DNA from: Spirosoma rigui
GTDB taxonomy: Bacteria; Bacteroidota; Bacteroidia; Cytophagales; Spirosomataceae
DNA: 64,000 nucleotides
Assembly: GCF_002067135.1 (NCBI RefSeq)
Contig: NZ_CP020105.1
Coordinates: 5,022,001 to 5,086,000, forward strand
Direction of reading: 5' to 3'
The position numbers and the translations under genes are program-made. Below are positions 7,255 through 16,146 of this stretch, one piece after another; within the stretch, counting starts at the first letter, position 1; the number at the start of each line of letters is the position of its first letter. The notes beneath the pieces are model-generated. The model was given only the letters and a program-made list of their open reading frames with translations. It searched no databases and was not told the origin of the DNA.

Positions 7255-8621
7255 ATTTGTTTAGCACATTTAATGACGTTCTCAAGCCGGATGTCCAGGC
7301 GCGCATTGCCGCGTACGTAGACGAGCCGGCCGAGAAAGCCACCAAAGCCGTTGAAGGTCTTGTATTCACGATTGTAGGGGGGCTCATGAAGCGAACCACC
7401 TCCGAAATTGGTGTTAATCAACTCTTCAATCATATCAAGAAAGGCCGTTACGACGGTTCTCTGACCGACAACCTGCTGACGGTGCTGCGCGACCCCGCTC
7501 AGACCAACACGCTCATTACCCAGGGAAACGACGTTATCAGCCACCTGCTGCCCGCCATGAAAAGTTCCATCGGCAGCATGATATCCAGCTATGCCGGTAT
7601 CCGAAACTCATCGGCCATTTCGTTGCTGGGCCTGACCAGCACGATCGTGCTGCATGTGCTGGGCAAACGTGTCAGCGACCAGAAACTAGACGCCGACGGT
7701 CTGGCCTCGTCGCTGTTTTCAGAACGGGAGTCGTTCGTCAACGCCGTTCCGGAAGAGTTCATGCCGCGTCTGGTCGAGAAAGTTGGCCTCCAGCAGATTG
7801 TGGCCGGTATGGCCGCACCCGCCCGCCGGACAACGGTGGAGACTCCCGCCCGGCCGGTAGCAACCCAGTCGACGATTGCCTCGAAACCCGTAGCAACGGT
7901 GACCCGTCCCGCCATCACCTACGAACCCGATGATACCAGCGACGAAAACAGTTCACTGGTGAAATGGGGAATGGGTGCGTTGCTGGTGCTGGCCCTGGGA
8001 GCCATTGGTTTCTACGTCTACCAAAACACCCAGAACCACGCCGGAGATAAACAAGCCACCGACCTGTCGCTCATCAGCAGCGACACCGTCAAGACCGATA
8101 CCGTGTCCCGGTCGCTGGCCGTTCCCGCCGAGGTGACGCCTAAAGCCGCAGCTAAACCGGCGGTTACCCCAACGACGACTACGCCCGGAGTGACCACTAC
8201 GCCCGTAGCCGCAACCGGAAGCGCCCTGACCCAGCAAATGGCCCCTTACATCGGTAACGTAGCGTTGCCCAAAGGCCGCATCTTCCCGTTGCCGGGGGTA
8301 GCTTTCCAGCCAGGGTCGCTATCGTTGACGCCGGGGTCGGAAACAACGATCAATGAGCTGGTTACACTGCTCAAAACCTACCCGCGTTTGCAGGTGCAGC
8401 TCATTGGCTACGCCAACGACGCACAGGGCGGGGTGACCAACAAAAGTTTGTCGTTCAAACGGGTCAACCAGATCAAGCAGCAGTTGATGACAGCAGGGAT
8501 TGACTACCTGCGCATCGACGCCATTGGCCGTGGAACAGGCGTGACCCGCAACCGTAGCGACTCCCTGTCCATGACGCGGCCTACCCTTCGTAAAATCGAT
8601 TTGAAGGTGGTGGTCAAGTAG
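7251..8621 (+). CDS. DUF937 and OmpA-like domain membrane protein
   Basis: A 456-residue protein with three parts. Residues 1-190 resemble DUF937, a helical domain of unknown function found in bacterial cell-envelope proteins. A transmembrane helix spans about 240-260 (GALLVLALGAIGFYVYQN). After a Pro/Thr/Ala-rich linker the last 120 residues form an OmpA-like peptidoglycan-binding fold (FQPGSLSLTPGSETTINEL, VQLIGYANDAQG). No signal peptide is present, so the DUF937 part is probably cytoplasmic and the OmpA-like part periplasmic, linking the inner membrane to the wall. The function is unknown. Confidence 0.85.
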   Translation: MNLFSTFNDVLKPDVQARIAAYVDEPAEKATKAVEGLVFTIVGGLMKRTTSEIGVNQLFNHIKKGRYDGSLTDNLLTVLRDPAQTNTLITQGNDVISHLLPAMKSSIGSMISSYAGIRNSSAISLLGLTSTIVLHVLGKRVSDQKLDADGLASSLFSERESFVNAVPEEFMPRLVEKVGLQQIVAGMAAPARRTTVETPARPVATQSTIASKPVATVTRPAITYEPDDTSDENSSLVKWGMGALLVLALGAIGFYVYQNTQNHAGDKQATDLSLISSDTVKTDTVSRSLAVPAEVTPKAAAKPAVTPTTTTPGVTTTPVAATGSALTQQMAPYIGNVALPKGRIFPLPGVAFQPGSLSLTPGSETTINELVTLLKTYPRLQVQLIGYANDAQGGVTNKSLSFKRVNQIKQQLMTAGIDYLRIDAIGRGTGVTRNRSDSLSMTRPTLRKIDLKVVVK

Positions 8622-8668
8622 CTTTTTCACGAACAACTTTGCTGGCATGGCGTTGAGTAATTGATCAA

Positions 8669-9733
8669 ATGAGTCAACTTACTCAACTACCCATGACAAC
8701 AGACATCGGAAAAACGGCCCTGATCACGGGCGCATCGAGCGGCATTGGCCGGGAACTGGCAACCCTGTTTGCGAAAGACGGCTACAACCTGGTGCTGGTA
8801 GCCCGCAGTGAAGACAAGCTGCAGGATTTGGCCGAGAAGTTCAAACATCAATTTGGGACCCCATCCATCACCGTCATTGAAAAAGACCTGTCGAAGCCCG
8901 AAGCACCTCAGGAAATTTATGACGAAGTGACCCGCCAGCAGATCACGGTTAATACGCTGGTGAATAACGCAGGCTTCGGCGAGTATGGCAAGTTCGCTAC
9001 CGAAACCGACCTGCAAAAAGAGCTGAACGTGATTCAGGTAAACCTGACCTCCCTGGTGCACCTGACGAAGCTGTTCCTGAAAGACATGGTGCAGCGGAAT
9101 GAAGGGAAAATTCTGATGCTGGGCTCCATTGCCTCCATCATGCCGAACCCACTGATGGCGGTGTACGGCGCGACGAAATCGTTCATCTACTCGTTCTCGG
9201 AGGCCCTACGCAACGAAGTCAAAGACACTGATATTTCCATTACGGTGTTGATGCCACCCGCCACCGACACTGATTTCTTCAACAAGGCAGGGGCGACCAA
9301 CACAGTGGCCCAGCAGCAAGCCCGTTCTATGGACCCCGCCGACGTAGCGAAAGAGGGCTACAACGCGTTGCTGAAAGGGAAAGACAAAGCCATTGCCGGT
9401 CTATCCACTAAAATGCAGGCAGCGGCTTTCCGGGTATTGCCCGACTCCGTAGTGAGCCAGGCCGCTCGGTCCCAGATGAAAAGTCAGGCCGAAGCCGAAG
9501 CCGAGAAATCAACGTCGGTACTGGCGTTGGGTATCGGTATTGCCGCCCTTGCCCTGGCGGGTATTGCCCTGGCCGCTGCTTACAAGAACACGACGCCCTA
9601 CGACCGGCTACGGTACCGGTACAAGGCCGGTCGCGCTTATGGATCGGCCAAGAATGCCGTGAAGTCAGTAGCCGATTCGGTCAATGGAGCCGTGTCCAAG
9701 GCAAAGGCAAAAGCCGAACACGCGCTTGTCTAG
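8669..9733 (+). CDS. Membrane-anchored short-chain dehydrogenase
   Basis: A 354-residue SDR-family protein. The Rossmann fold has the NAD(P) loop TGASSGIG, the NNAG motif (VNNAGFGEYG) and the catalytic Ser...YGATK set, with Ser 13 residues before Tyr, so it should be an active oxidoreductase. Beyond the usual SDR length a Glu/Ala/Lys-rich linker leads to a transmembrane helix at about 283-305 and a tail of about 45 residues starting PYDRLRYRYKAGR. It is paralogous to the gene at 10507. Either ATG 8669 or 8693 could be the start; the paralogue aligns better with the second. The substrate is unknown. Confidence 0.88.
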   Translation: MSQLTQLPMTTDIGKTALITGASSGIGRELATLFAKDGYNLVLVARSEDKLQDLAEKFKHQFGTPSITVIEKDLSKPEAPQEIYDEVTRQQITVNTLVNNAGFGEYGKFATETDLQKELNVIQVNLTSLVHLTKLFLKDMVQRNEGKILMLGSIASIMPNPLMAVYGATKSFIYSFSEALRNEVKDTDISITVLMPPATDTDFFNKAGATNTVAQQQARSMDPADVAKEGYNALLKGKDKAIAGLSTKMQAAAFRVLPDSVVSQAARSQMKSQAEAEAEKSTSVLALGIGIAALALAGIALAAAYKNTTPYDRLRYRYKAGRAYGSAKNAVKSVADSVNGAVSKAKAKAEHALV

Positions 9734-9744
9734 CAGAACTCAGT

Positions 9745-9790
9745 CACGCAAAAAGAGCGACTCTGTAACCGGAGTCGCTCTTTTTGCGTG
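9745..9790. terminator. Bidirectional terminator
   Basis: A perfect 19-bp inverted repeat, CACGCAAAAAGAGCGACTC at 9745-9763 against 9772-9790, with an 8-base loop. It has A and T runs in the arms and lies between two convergent genes, so it can serve both strands. Confidence 0.85.
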
Positions 9791-9798
9791 AGGTCTGG

Positions 9799-10344
9799 TC
9801 AGGGTTTGTTACCCGGAAACTTCTCGAACACTTTAGCCACAGCTTCGCCAATCTGAACGGGTGTCACACTGCGCCGGTTTAATACGCTCGACACCGCTAC
9901 GTCCCACAGGAGCGCGTTGCGTTGCGCATCCACAATGTGCAAACTAACGGTACCTTCATTGTAGGTTCCAACCGGTACCTCCTGACTCCGCCATGAATAT
10001 CGACGCTGGCCAATGTACAGCGGAGCTTCGTTTATGTTGGTCTGGCGCGTCTGCGTTTTTTCTTTCACAACCGCTCCCAGGTTTACCAGCAGGTCAGGAT
10101 TATCTTTCGTCTGTTGGTAACCCCGCTTTACCAGTTCGGCCGCCACCGCCTGTTTCACCTGATCTACGGCCACCTGGTAGGCATCGCGGGGCGTTGGGTC
10201 GATACGGTTGGTATCTACGAAAGCAAAGGTGCGGTAAGCTGACCACGTAGCGTCTTTATCTGACTGATTTCGAACGAGCCGGTAAGGCGAGCAGGCAACC
10301 AGCAAACCAGCCAACAGGCTGGCCGTCAACAACAGCATTTTCAT
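9799..10344 (-). CDS. DUF4136 lipoprotein
   Basis: A 181-residue lipoprotein. Its signal sequence ends in a lipobox, LLVAC, with the lipidated Cys at residue 18. The rest follows the DUF4136 pattern: a WSAYRTFAFVD start, a repeated helix that carries a predicted surface (VKQAVAAELVKRGY), YSWRSQEVPVGTYNEGTVSLHIVD and a final VAKVFEKFP. DUF4136 proteins are envelope lipoproteins of unknown function. It is inserted in reverse between the two SDR paralogues. Confidence 0.85.
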   Translation of the reverse strand: MKMLLLTASLLAGLLVACSPYRLVRNQSDKDATWSAYRTFAFVDTNRIDPTPRDAYQVAVDQVKQAVAAELVKRGYQQTKDNPDLLVNLGAVVKEKTQTRQTNINEAPLYIGQRRYSWRSQEVPVGTYNEGTVSLHIVDAQRNALLWDVAVSSVLNRRSVTPVQIGEAVAKVFEKFPGNKP

Positions 10345-10506
10345 ACAGTATTTGTTTTTTTATAGTAACTGCGCAACCGGCATTTTGTCACAGTCTGGGG
10401 CCATTGCGGAAGCTGGCTGACCGCTGCCTCGGTCTGAACAATCGAAACAACTTAGGCTGGCTGTTGTTGAATACCCAATTGACTATTCATTAATCACTCA
10501 ATTTGT

Positions 10507-11583
10507 ATGAACGCAGGAACTGGAAAAACGGCCTTAATTACTGGCGCTTCGAGCGGTATCGGTCAGGAACTCGCTAAACTTTTCGCTAAAGACGGTTATA
10601 ATCTGGTATTGGTTGGCCGGAAGGAAGATACACTTGATCGGCTGGCTGACGTGTTTAAAAGCAACTACGGCACGCAGCAAATCACGGTCATCAACAAAGA
10701 CCTGTCGGAAGAAGATGCCGCTCAGGACGTTTACAACCAGGTGCAGGAAAAAGGCATCACGGTTAATATTCTCGTGAACGATGCGGGTGCCAGCACCTAC
10801 GGCAAGTTCGCCACCGAAACCGATTGGGAGCGCGAGAAGCAACTCGTTCACCTCAACGTATTGGCTACCACCCAGATGACGAAGTTGTTTCTGAAAGACA
10901 TGGTATCCCGTAACGAAGGACGTATTCTTCAGCTGGCTTCGCTGGTTGCTATTACGCCCTTCCCGCTCATGGCTGTTTACGGTGCCACGAAAGCGTATAT
11001 CTGGAACCTGACTCAGTCGCTTATCAACGAGATCAAGGATACGAACGTGACCATGACGGCGTTGATGCCGAATGCTACGGCAACCAATTTCTTCCGGGAA
11101 GCTGGCGCGCCAAAACTCAACGTTGAAGACGTGCTCGACGATCCGGCTATGGTTGCCAAGGATGCGTATAAAGCGTTGATGAAGGGCGAAGCCAAGGTGA
11201 TTCCAGGCGGTATGGGCAACAAAGCTCAGGAAATGATGGCCTACGTATCGCCCCAGGAGACGCTGGCGTCTGGCATGCGTAAATTACTCACCCCAAAAGA
11301 CGAAGCCAAAGCGGAAGCCGAAGAGTCGCAGACATCCGTTTGGACGATTGTGGGGATTGCCGCTGCCGTTGTTACCGGTATTGCGCTGGTGACGGCCTAT
11401 AATAACACGAACGCGATCGATAGAGCCCGGTACCGCTATCAGGCCGGTAAACTGAAAGACCAGGCGCTGGACCTGTTCCACGACGCTGACGACTCACTGG
11501 GCGACGCGAAGGATGCAGCCGTTGACAAGTGGGCAGGTGTAAAGAAGGTAGCTACTCAGATCTTCAGCAGCGCCTTTGCGTAA
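10507..11583 (+). CDS. Membrane-anchored short-chain dehydrogenase, paralogue
   Basis: A 358-residue SDR closely similar to the protein at 8669. It keeps TGASSGIG and the catalytic Ser...YGATK set, but the NNAG motif reads NDAG (VNDAGASTYG), replacing the Asn that steadies the central sheet. A transmembrane helix lies at about 275-298 after an Ala/Glu/Lys linker. A tail follows, starting AIDRARYRYQAGK, which shares the RYRYxAG motif with its paralogue. Tandem duplication is likely. The substrate is unknown, and the Asp change may alter catalysis. Confidence 0.87.
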   Translation: MNAGTGKTALITGASSGIGQELAKLFAKDGYNLVLVGRKEDTLDRLADVFKSNYGTQQITVINKDLSEEDAAQDVYNQVQEKGITVNILVNDAGASTYGKFATETDWEREKQLVHLNVLATTQMTKLFLKDMVSRNEGRILQLASLVAITPFPLMAVYGATKAYIWNLTQSLINEIKDTNVTMTALMPNATATNFFREAGAPKLNVEDVLDDPAMVAKDAYKALMKGEAKVIPGGMGNKAQEMMAYVSPQETLASGMRKLLTPKDEAKAEAEESQTSVWTIVGIAAAVVTGIALVTAYNNTNAIDRARYRYQAGKLKDQALDLFHDADDSLGDAKDAAVDKWAGVKKVATQIFSSAFA

Positions 11584-11609
11584 TGAATGATTGATATAGG
11601 CATTACCGT

Positions 11610-11645
11610 AATCCGTGCCACTGCCGCCAGGTGGTGGCACGGATT
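11610..11645 (+). terminator. Terminator-like hairpin after the second SDR gene
   Basis: AATCCGTGCCAC at 11610-11621 pairs perfectly with 11634-11645 around a 12-base loop. It begins 27 bases past the SDR stop. A TTTA stretch follows. Confidence 0.65.
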
Positions 11646-11687
11646 GTTTAGAAGGACTATAACCGTAAACAAACCAGGCTAACTACC

Positions 11688-12614
11688 ATGAAAAACTCCT
11701 CATTCTGGCGCATTGCCACGGCTGTCGTGGCGGCTGGAAGCATCATCTACACAACCGTATCAAGCAGCCGCTCCCGGCGGGTAAGTCGTAGCAAACAAGC
11801 CGATGAGTTGGCACCCGAGTACAACGTACCGGTCGAATACCAGAAAGTATTCGGGAAAAACCTGATTATTCCCGCAGGCTGGACCTTTGGTGTGGTCTGG
11901 TCAATTGTCTATTCTGGCTTGGGAGCCCTGCAGATACACCAGGCTCTCCCCTCGCAGGAAGCCAATCCACGCTACCAGCGGGCGCTGCCGTGGTGGTGGA
12001 CCAGTTGGGCGCTTAACGCTATTTTTGGCCGCTTCTTCTCCGAGGATGATGCCCGCAGCGTCGTTATTTCCGACCTGACTACTAAACTCAACTTGCCCGC
12101 TGCACTGGCGCTGCACCAGCATCTGGAAATTGGGAAGACGGACGTACCAGCTCCCGAAAAGTACCTGCGTATCCCGGTGAGTTTGTACGCTGGCTGGCTC
12201 ACGGCGGCTACCGTCGTAGGCACGCCCGATACGCTGCTCACCCTCGGCTGGTGGGATGAAAGCAATCCGGAACGCGACGTCCCGATCGCAGCGGGTATTC
12301 TGGGCGCCACGGGGGCGGCTGGCTTTGCCATTGCCCGTCATCTGAATGACCCCTGGTACATGGTTCCTTTCGTCGCTGGCTTCAGTGGTATTGCCAGCCG
12401 TCAATGGTACAGACAACCCGTTGTGGGCCAGACGGCCGCAGCCCTCGCCCTGGCCTATGCCGGTTTGCTGGCCTACTGGCTACCCAAAGGTAAGTTTCGT
12501 GCGTATGAACGTTCTGTAGAGGATATTGAAGCCGAATTACTGTCGGGACCAGTCGAATCCGATGAACCCCATCAGGCGGCAATTGCGCGGGAACGGACGG
12601 TAGAAATCGACTAA
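11688..12614 (+). CDS. TspO/MBR-like tryptophan-rich membrane protein
   Basis: A 308-residue protein with an N-terminal hydrophobic segment and about six further membrane helices. The stretch IPAGWTFGVVWSIVYSGLGA resembles the conserved first helices of TspO/MBR proteins, and aromatic residues, especially Trp, are frequent in and around the helices (PWWWTSWALNAIFGRFF). TspO proteins bind tetrapyrroles or act in stress signalling. The N-terminal extension and polar C-tail (last 40 residues, acidic) are longer than in classic TspO of about 160 residues, so membership is tentative. It follows the SDR pair in the same direction after a hairpin. Confidence 0.55.
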   Translation: MKNSSFWRIATAVVAAGSIIYTTVSSSRSRRVSRSKQADELAPEYNVPVEYQKVFGKNLIIPAGWTFGVVWSIVYSGLGALQIHQALPSQEANPRYQRALPWWWTSWALNAIFGRFFSEDDARSVVISDLTTKLNLPAALALHQHLEIGKTDVPAPEKYLRIPVSLYAGWLTAATVVGTPDTLLTLGWWDESNPERDVPIAAGILGATGAAGFAIARHLNDPWYMVPFVAGFSGIASRQWYRQPVVGQTAAALALAYAGLLAYWLPKGKFRAYERSVEDIEAELLSGPVESDEPHQAAIARERTVEID

Positions 12615-12680
12615 CCCGGTCGGCCGCGGACAGGTAATTACTGACTTGCTTATCCAAACGTGGCCACTCGCAATACGTTT

Positions 12681-12715
12681 GCCGCTCCCCTGGCTGGAGC
12701 GGCTTTTTTGTTTTG
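12681..12715 (+). terminator. Rho-independent terminator
   Basis: GCCGCTCC at 12681-12688 pairs with GGAGCGGC at 12696-12703, followed by TTTTTTGTTTTG. This is a classic stem plus T tract, 66 bases after the TspO-like gene. Confidence 0.88.
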
Positions 12716-12848
12716 TTCCCCCATGTAATCGGTTCGGGTACGGATAAGGTTCGTTTACTGAAACGTTCAGGCCCCAAACACTGTTACCCGACTATACTCG
12801 CCCGGCTGGTCCGCTGGTCGGTTTTATCGCCCCAATTGTCGCTTTCCC

Positions 12849-14624
12849 GTGAGTCAAGAACAAAAAAGTGCCGAGTCACCAGCTGGTCGCATATTCGACG
12901 TAGCCATTCTACGGCGGCTTTACGCCTTTATAAAACCCTATCAGCTGCGCTTTTATTCTCTGATCGGCATCATCATGCTGGCGGCCTGCCTGGCTCCGCT
13001 AACGCCCTTGCTGATCCGCTACACAATCGACAATGTCATTGCCGTTGGTGATTACAGCAAGCTGACGCTCATGCTGGTCCTCATGATTGGCGTGCTGGTG
13101 GTGCAGGCTATCGTACAGTTTTCCAATACGTATCTGTCGGGTTGGCTGGGACAATCCGTAATCCGCGACATTCGGGTACAGCTTTACCGGAAAATTATTC
13201 AGCTACGGCTCAAATTCTTCGACAACACCCCCATTGGCCGGCTCGTAACCCGTTCCATCTCGGACGTAGAAACCCTGGCCGACGTATTCAGCGAAGGTAT
13301 GGCCGCTATTGCCGGTGACCTGCTGCAACTGGTTCTTATCATCGGGGTCATGTTCTACACCGACTGGCGGCTGGCAGCCATCAGCCTGTCGACCATTCCG
13401 CTGATGCTCTTCAGTACGTATGTATTCAAGGAGAAGATCAAGACCTCGTTTAACGAAGTCCGTACGGCGGTTGCTAACCTGAACTCTTTCGTTCAGGAGC
13501 ATATTACGGGCATGAACATTGTGCAGATTTTTGGCAGCGAGCAGATCGAAGCGGAGAAATTCCGCGTCATCAACGACCAGCACCGCAAAGCCAATATCCG
13601 ATCAATCTGGTACTACTCAGTCTATTATCCCGTTGCCGACATCATTGCCGCCGTAGCGGTTGGTATGGTCGTCTGGTACGGGGCCCGTCAGGTCATCAGC
13701 TCCAACGTCACGTTTGGTACGATCACGGCCTTTGTGATGTTTATCAACCTGTTTTTCCGCCCCATCCGGATGCTGGCCGACCGGTTCAACACCCTGCAAA
13801 TGGGCATCGTCAGCACCGACCGTATCCTGAAACTGCTGGACAGCGACGAGTTTACAGCCAACGACGGCACCTATCAACCCGCCACCATCCGGGGCGAGGT
13901 AATGTTCGATAAAGTATGGTTTGCTTATAACAATGAGGACTATGTCCTGCGCGACATCTCGTTTAAGGTGGGTGAAGGTGAAACGGTAGCGTTTGTGGGC
14001 GCAACGGGCGCGGGAAAATCGTCTATCATTAACCTGCTCAGCCGATTCTATGACATTAATAAAGGCACGATTGAGGTCGATGGGGTTGATGTTCATGACT
14101 ACGAACTGGGCTACCTCCGCCGGAATATTGGCGTAGTGCTACAGGACGTATTTCTCTTCTCCGATACCATCGAGAACAACATCACCCTCGGCGATAAACG
14201 CATCAGCCGCGAGAAAATGGTTGAAGCCGCCAAGCTGGTGGGCGTCCACGATTTCATTGAGCGGCTACCGGGCGGGTACGACTACAACGTCATGGAGCGG
14301 GGTTCAACCCTTTCGGTGGGGCAGCGACAGCTGATTTCCTTCGTCCGGGCCATGGTTCAGGACCCAAAGATTATCGTCCTGGACGAAGCTACCTCATCCG
14401 TCGATACAGAAACGGAGGAGATGATTCAGAACGCCATCAGCAAACTGATGAAGGGTCGTACGGCCATCGTTATTGCCCACCGGCTGTCAACGATTCAGAA
14501 AGCCAACAACATCATTGTGGTTGACAAAGGCCGGATTGTGGAGCAGGGAAACCACGAAGAACTCCTGCAACACGAAGGCGCTTACGCCAACCTATACCGC
14601 ATGCAGTACAAAGAAGTAGTATAA
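12849..14624 (+). CDS. MsbA-type ABC exporter (fused permease and ATPase)
   Basis: A 591-residue ABC half-transporter that acts as a homodimer. The N-terminal 330 residues hold six membrane helices with family stretches such as NTPIGRLVTRSISDVE. The ATPase half has Walker A GATGAGKSS at 384-392, an LSVGQRQ signature, the Walker B IIVLDEAT and an H-loop IVIAHRLST. It resembles MsbA/LmrA exporters that flip lipids or expel hydrophobic compounds; the substrate cannot be told. The start is GTG at 12849, since no nearby ATG exists in frame. It ends 30 bases from the convergent beta-lactamase gene. Confidence 0.92.
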   Translation: MSQEQKSAESPAGRIFDVAILRRLYAFIKPYQLRFYSLIGIIMLAACLAPLTPLLIRYTIDNVIAVGDYSKLTLMLVLMIGVLVVQAIVQFSNTYLSGWLGQSVIRDIRVQLYRKIIQLRLKFFDNTPIGRLVTRSISDVETLADVFSEGMAAIAGDLLQLVLIIGVMFYTDWRLAAISLSTIPLMLFSTYVFKEKIKTSFNEVRTAVANLNSFVQEHITGMNIVQIFGSEQIEAEKFRVINDQHRKANIRSIWYYSVYYPVADIIAAVAVGMVVWYGARQVISSNVTFGTITAFVMFINLFFRPIRMLADRFNTLQMGIVSTDRILKLLDSDEFTANDGTYQPATIRGEVMFDKVWFAYNNEDYVLRDISFKVGEGETVAFVGATGAGKSSIINLLSRFYDINKGTIEVDGVDVHDYELGYLRRNIGVVLQDVFLFSDTIENNITLGDKRISREKMVEAAKLVGVHDFIERLPGGYDYNVMERGSTLSVGQRQLISFVRAMVQDPKIIVLDEATSSVDTETEEMIQNAISKLMKGRTAIVIAHRLSTIQKANNIIVVDKGRIVEQGNHEELLQHEGAYANLYRMQYKEVV

Positions 14625-14654
14625 GGTCCGGGCGATATCGGGAGGAAACACCAG

Positions 14655-15551
14655 TCACTTTGATTTGGCGAAGTGATCGTATGCCACCTTGGCGATGTCA
14701 GCGATTATGCGCTCATTCGTCTCCATGCTTTCGGTTGAGTTCATCACGAACACACTAATAGCCATATATCTGCCATTGGGGAGCGCTATAAACCCTACGT
14801 CGTTGACGGCGCCGGTCAGCCCCTGTGCATTGGTCCCTGAGGTACCTGTTTTGTGGGCTACTACCGTACCCGGAGGCAGGAGCTTTTTGAGCCGATTTTC
14901 CCCGGTTGTTGTTCCAACCATCACTTTCCAGAGAAAATCGTGACGGGCAGGTGACAGAATTTTGCGCTGGTATATTAACTCCAGCAACCTGAGCATTGCC
15001 TTTGGTGTTGTCCAGTTGGTGTACTGGACCGCCCAGTTTCCCCTGGCCTGCATCATCTCTTCCGTATTCTGTATGGCTACGTCCGTAATGCCGAGGTGAT
15101 GAATGAAATCATTTACCTTGCCAGGTCCGCCCAGAAGACGAAATAGGTAGTCACAGGCACTGCCGTCGCTATCGGCAACCATATACCGGATAATATCGGC
15201 CAGGGGTAAATCTACCCCGCCGTTCGGATAGTCTTCACCCATTGGACTGTGCAGACCGGGTATCAGGTCGCTTTTCTTCACGTGCATTTTCTGCGTGAGT
15301 GTAAACCGGCCTTTATCGACTTCGTTCAAGACGGCCAGGGCAAGGTGAAGTTTATACACACTCTGCATGGGCATCTGCTTATCGCCATTGATAACCAGTG
15401 TCTGCTGGCTCCCAAATTCGTGAATACTTACTCCCACCGTTGCTTTCCTACCGTTGATAAGCCGTTCAATTTGGGTCTGTAACGGTCCAGGTGACGCATA
15501 TACCAGCGACATGGTGCTGAACAGTCCGGCGAGAATCAGAATAAATCGCAT
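14655..15551 (-). CDS. Class A beta-lactamase, subclass A2-like
   Basis: A 298-residue secreted serine beta-lactamase. A signal peptide covers residues 1-19 (MRFILILAGLFSTMSLVYA), and ATG 15551 is preferred over a TTG 11 codons upstream. The nucleophile tetrad is Ser64-Val-Tyr-Lys67. The second motif reads Ser128-Asp-Gly130, not SDN. NTE (Glu164) is the general base, and the third motif is HKTGT (Lys234). The surrounding sequence, LHLALAVLNEVD, YLFRLLGGPGKV and QYTNWTTPKAMLRLL, is that of the A2 group (CfxA, CepA, PER, VEB). It should hydrolyse penicillins and perhaps cephalosporins in the periplasm. It probably forms a transcription unit with the gene ending at 15601. Confidence 0.92.
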   Translation of the reverse strand: MRFILILAGLFSTMSLVYASPGPLQTQIERLINGRKATVGVSIHEFGSQQTLVINGDKQMPMQSVYKLHLALAVLNEVDKGRFTLTQKMHVKKSDLIPGLHSPMGEDYPNGGVDLPLADIIRYMVADSDGSACDYLFRLLGGPGKVNDFIHHLGITDVAIQNTEEMMQARGNWAVQYTNWTTPKAMLRLLELIYQRKILSPARHDFLWKVMVGTTTGENRLKKLLPPGTVVAHKTGTSGTNAQGLTGAVNDVGFIALPNGRYMAISVFVMNSTESMETNERIIADIAKVAYDHFAKSK

Positions 15552-15600
15552 GCTATGACGAACGGCAGAAAGGATTTTCGGCAAAGATCAAAAAATCCAG

Positions 15601-16146
15601 CTATTGCCTCGGTAGTTTACGGCCAAATAAAACGGTAGCCCCCACCTGTGCCTGACCTATTTGTTCACGGACGGGCACGAACAACAGGCTGTAACTGGCT
15701 TCAAGCCGAATCGCGGGAAGCAACGCAAAATTAAGCCCCGGCGTAACGATGAGGGCCTGATTGGCGGTAGGGCTTATAACTGGCTTCCCAAGCTGATAAG
15801 CCAATGCGACAAACGGAGATAGCCGACTACTGGTAAAGTGGTACCTGACCAAGGGCCCTCCACTAAAGCGGTTCTTCGATCGAATTTCACCCAGCCATTC
15901 CTTCATCAAGGAACCCGTTACCCCAATCATCAGCCGGTCAGCAACGTAGTACCCTGCCTGGATTTGCGAAACACTCCGATTCTTAACCAGTTCACCCTGA
16001 CCATAGCCGTACGTAATGGTCAACTGCTTTGTCCCTTTCAAAAAGGCATTTTCTTTGGTCATCAAGCCAGAATTCTGCGCCCGTATGGCTTGTGGGAAGG
16101 CGATGAGCAGAAAGGTCGTCAACCAATAATAAAACACCGTTTTCAT
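15601..16146 (-). CDS. Secreted beta-barrel-like protein upstream of the beta-lactamase
   Basis: A 181-residue protein with a signal peptide (about residues 1-23, ending IRAQ). It is made of amphipathic strands such as QLTITYGYGQGEL, SQIQAGYYVADRLMIGVTG and LEASYSLLFVPV. The pattern fits a small outer-membrane barrel, but no named family can be assigned. It lies 49 bases upstream of the beta-lactamase gene on the same strand, so the two are probably transcribed together. Whether it contributes to antibiotic permeability or is just a neighbour is unknown. Confidence 0.7.
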   Translation of the reverse strand: MKTVFYYWLTTFLLIAFPQAIRAQNSGLMTKENAFLKGTKQLTITYGYGQGELVKNRSVSQIQAGYYVADRLMIGVTGSLMKEWLGEIRSKNRFSGGPLVRYHFTSSRLSPFVALAYQLGKPVISPTANQALIVTPGLNFALLPAIRLEASYSLLFVPVREQIGQAQVGATVLFGRKLPRQ

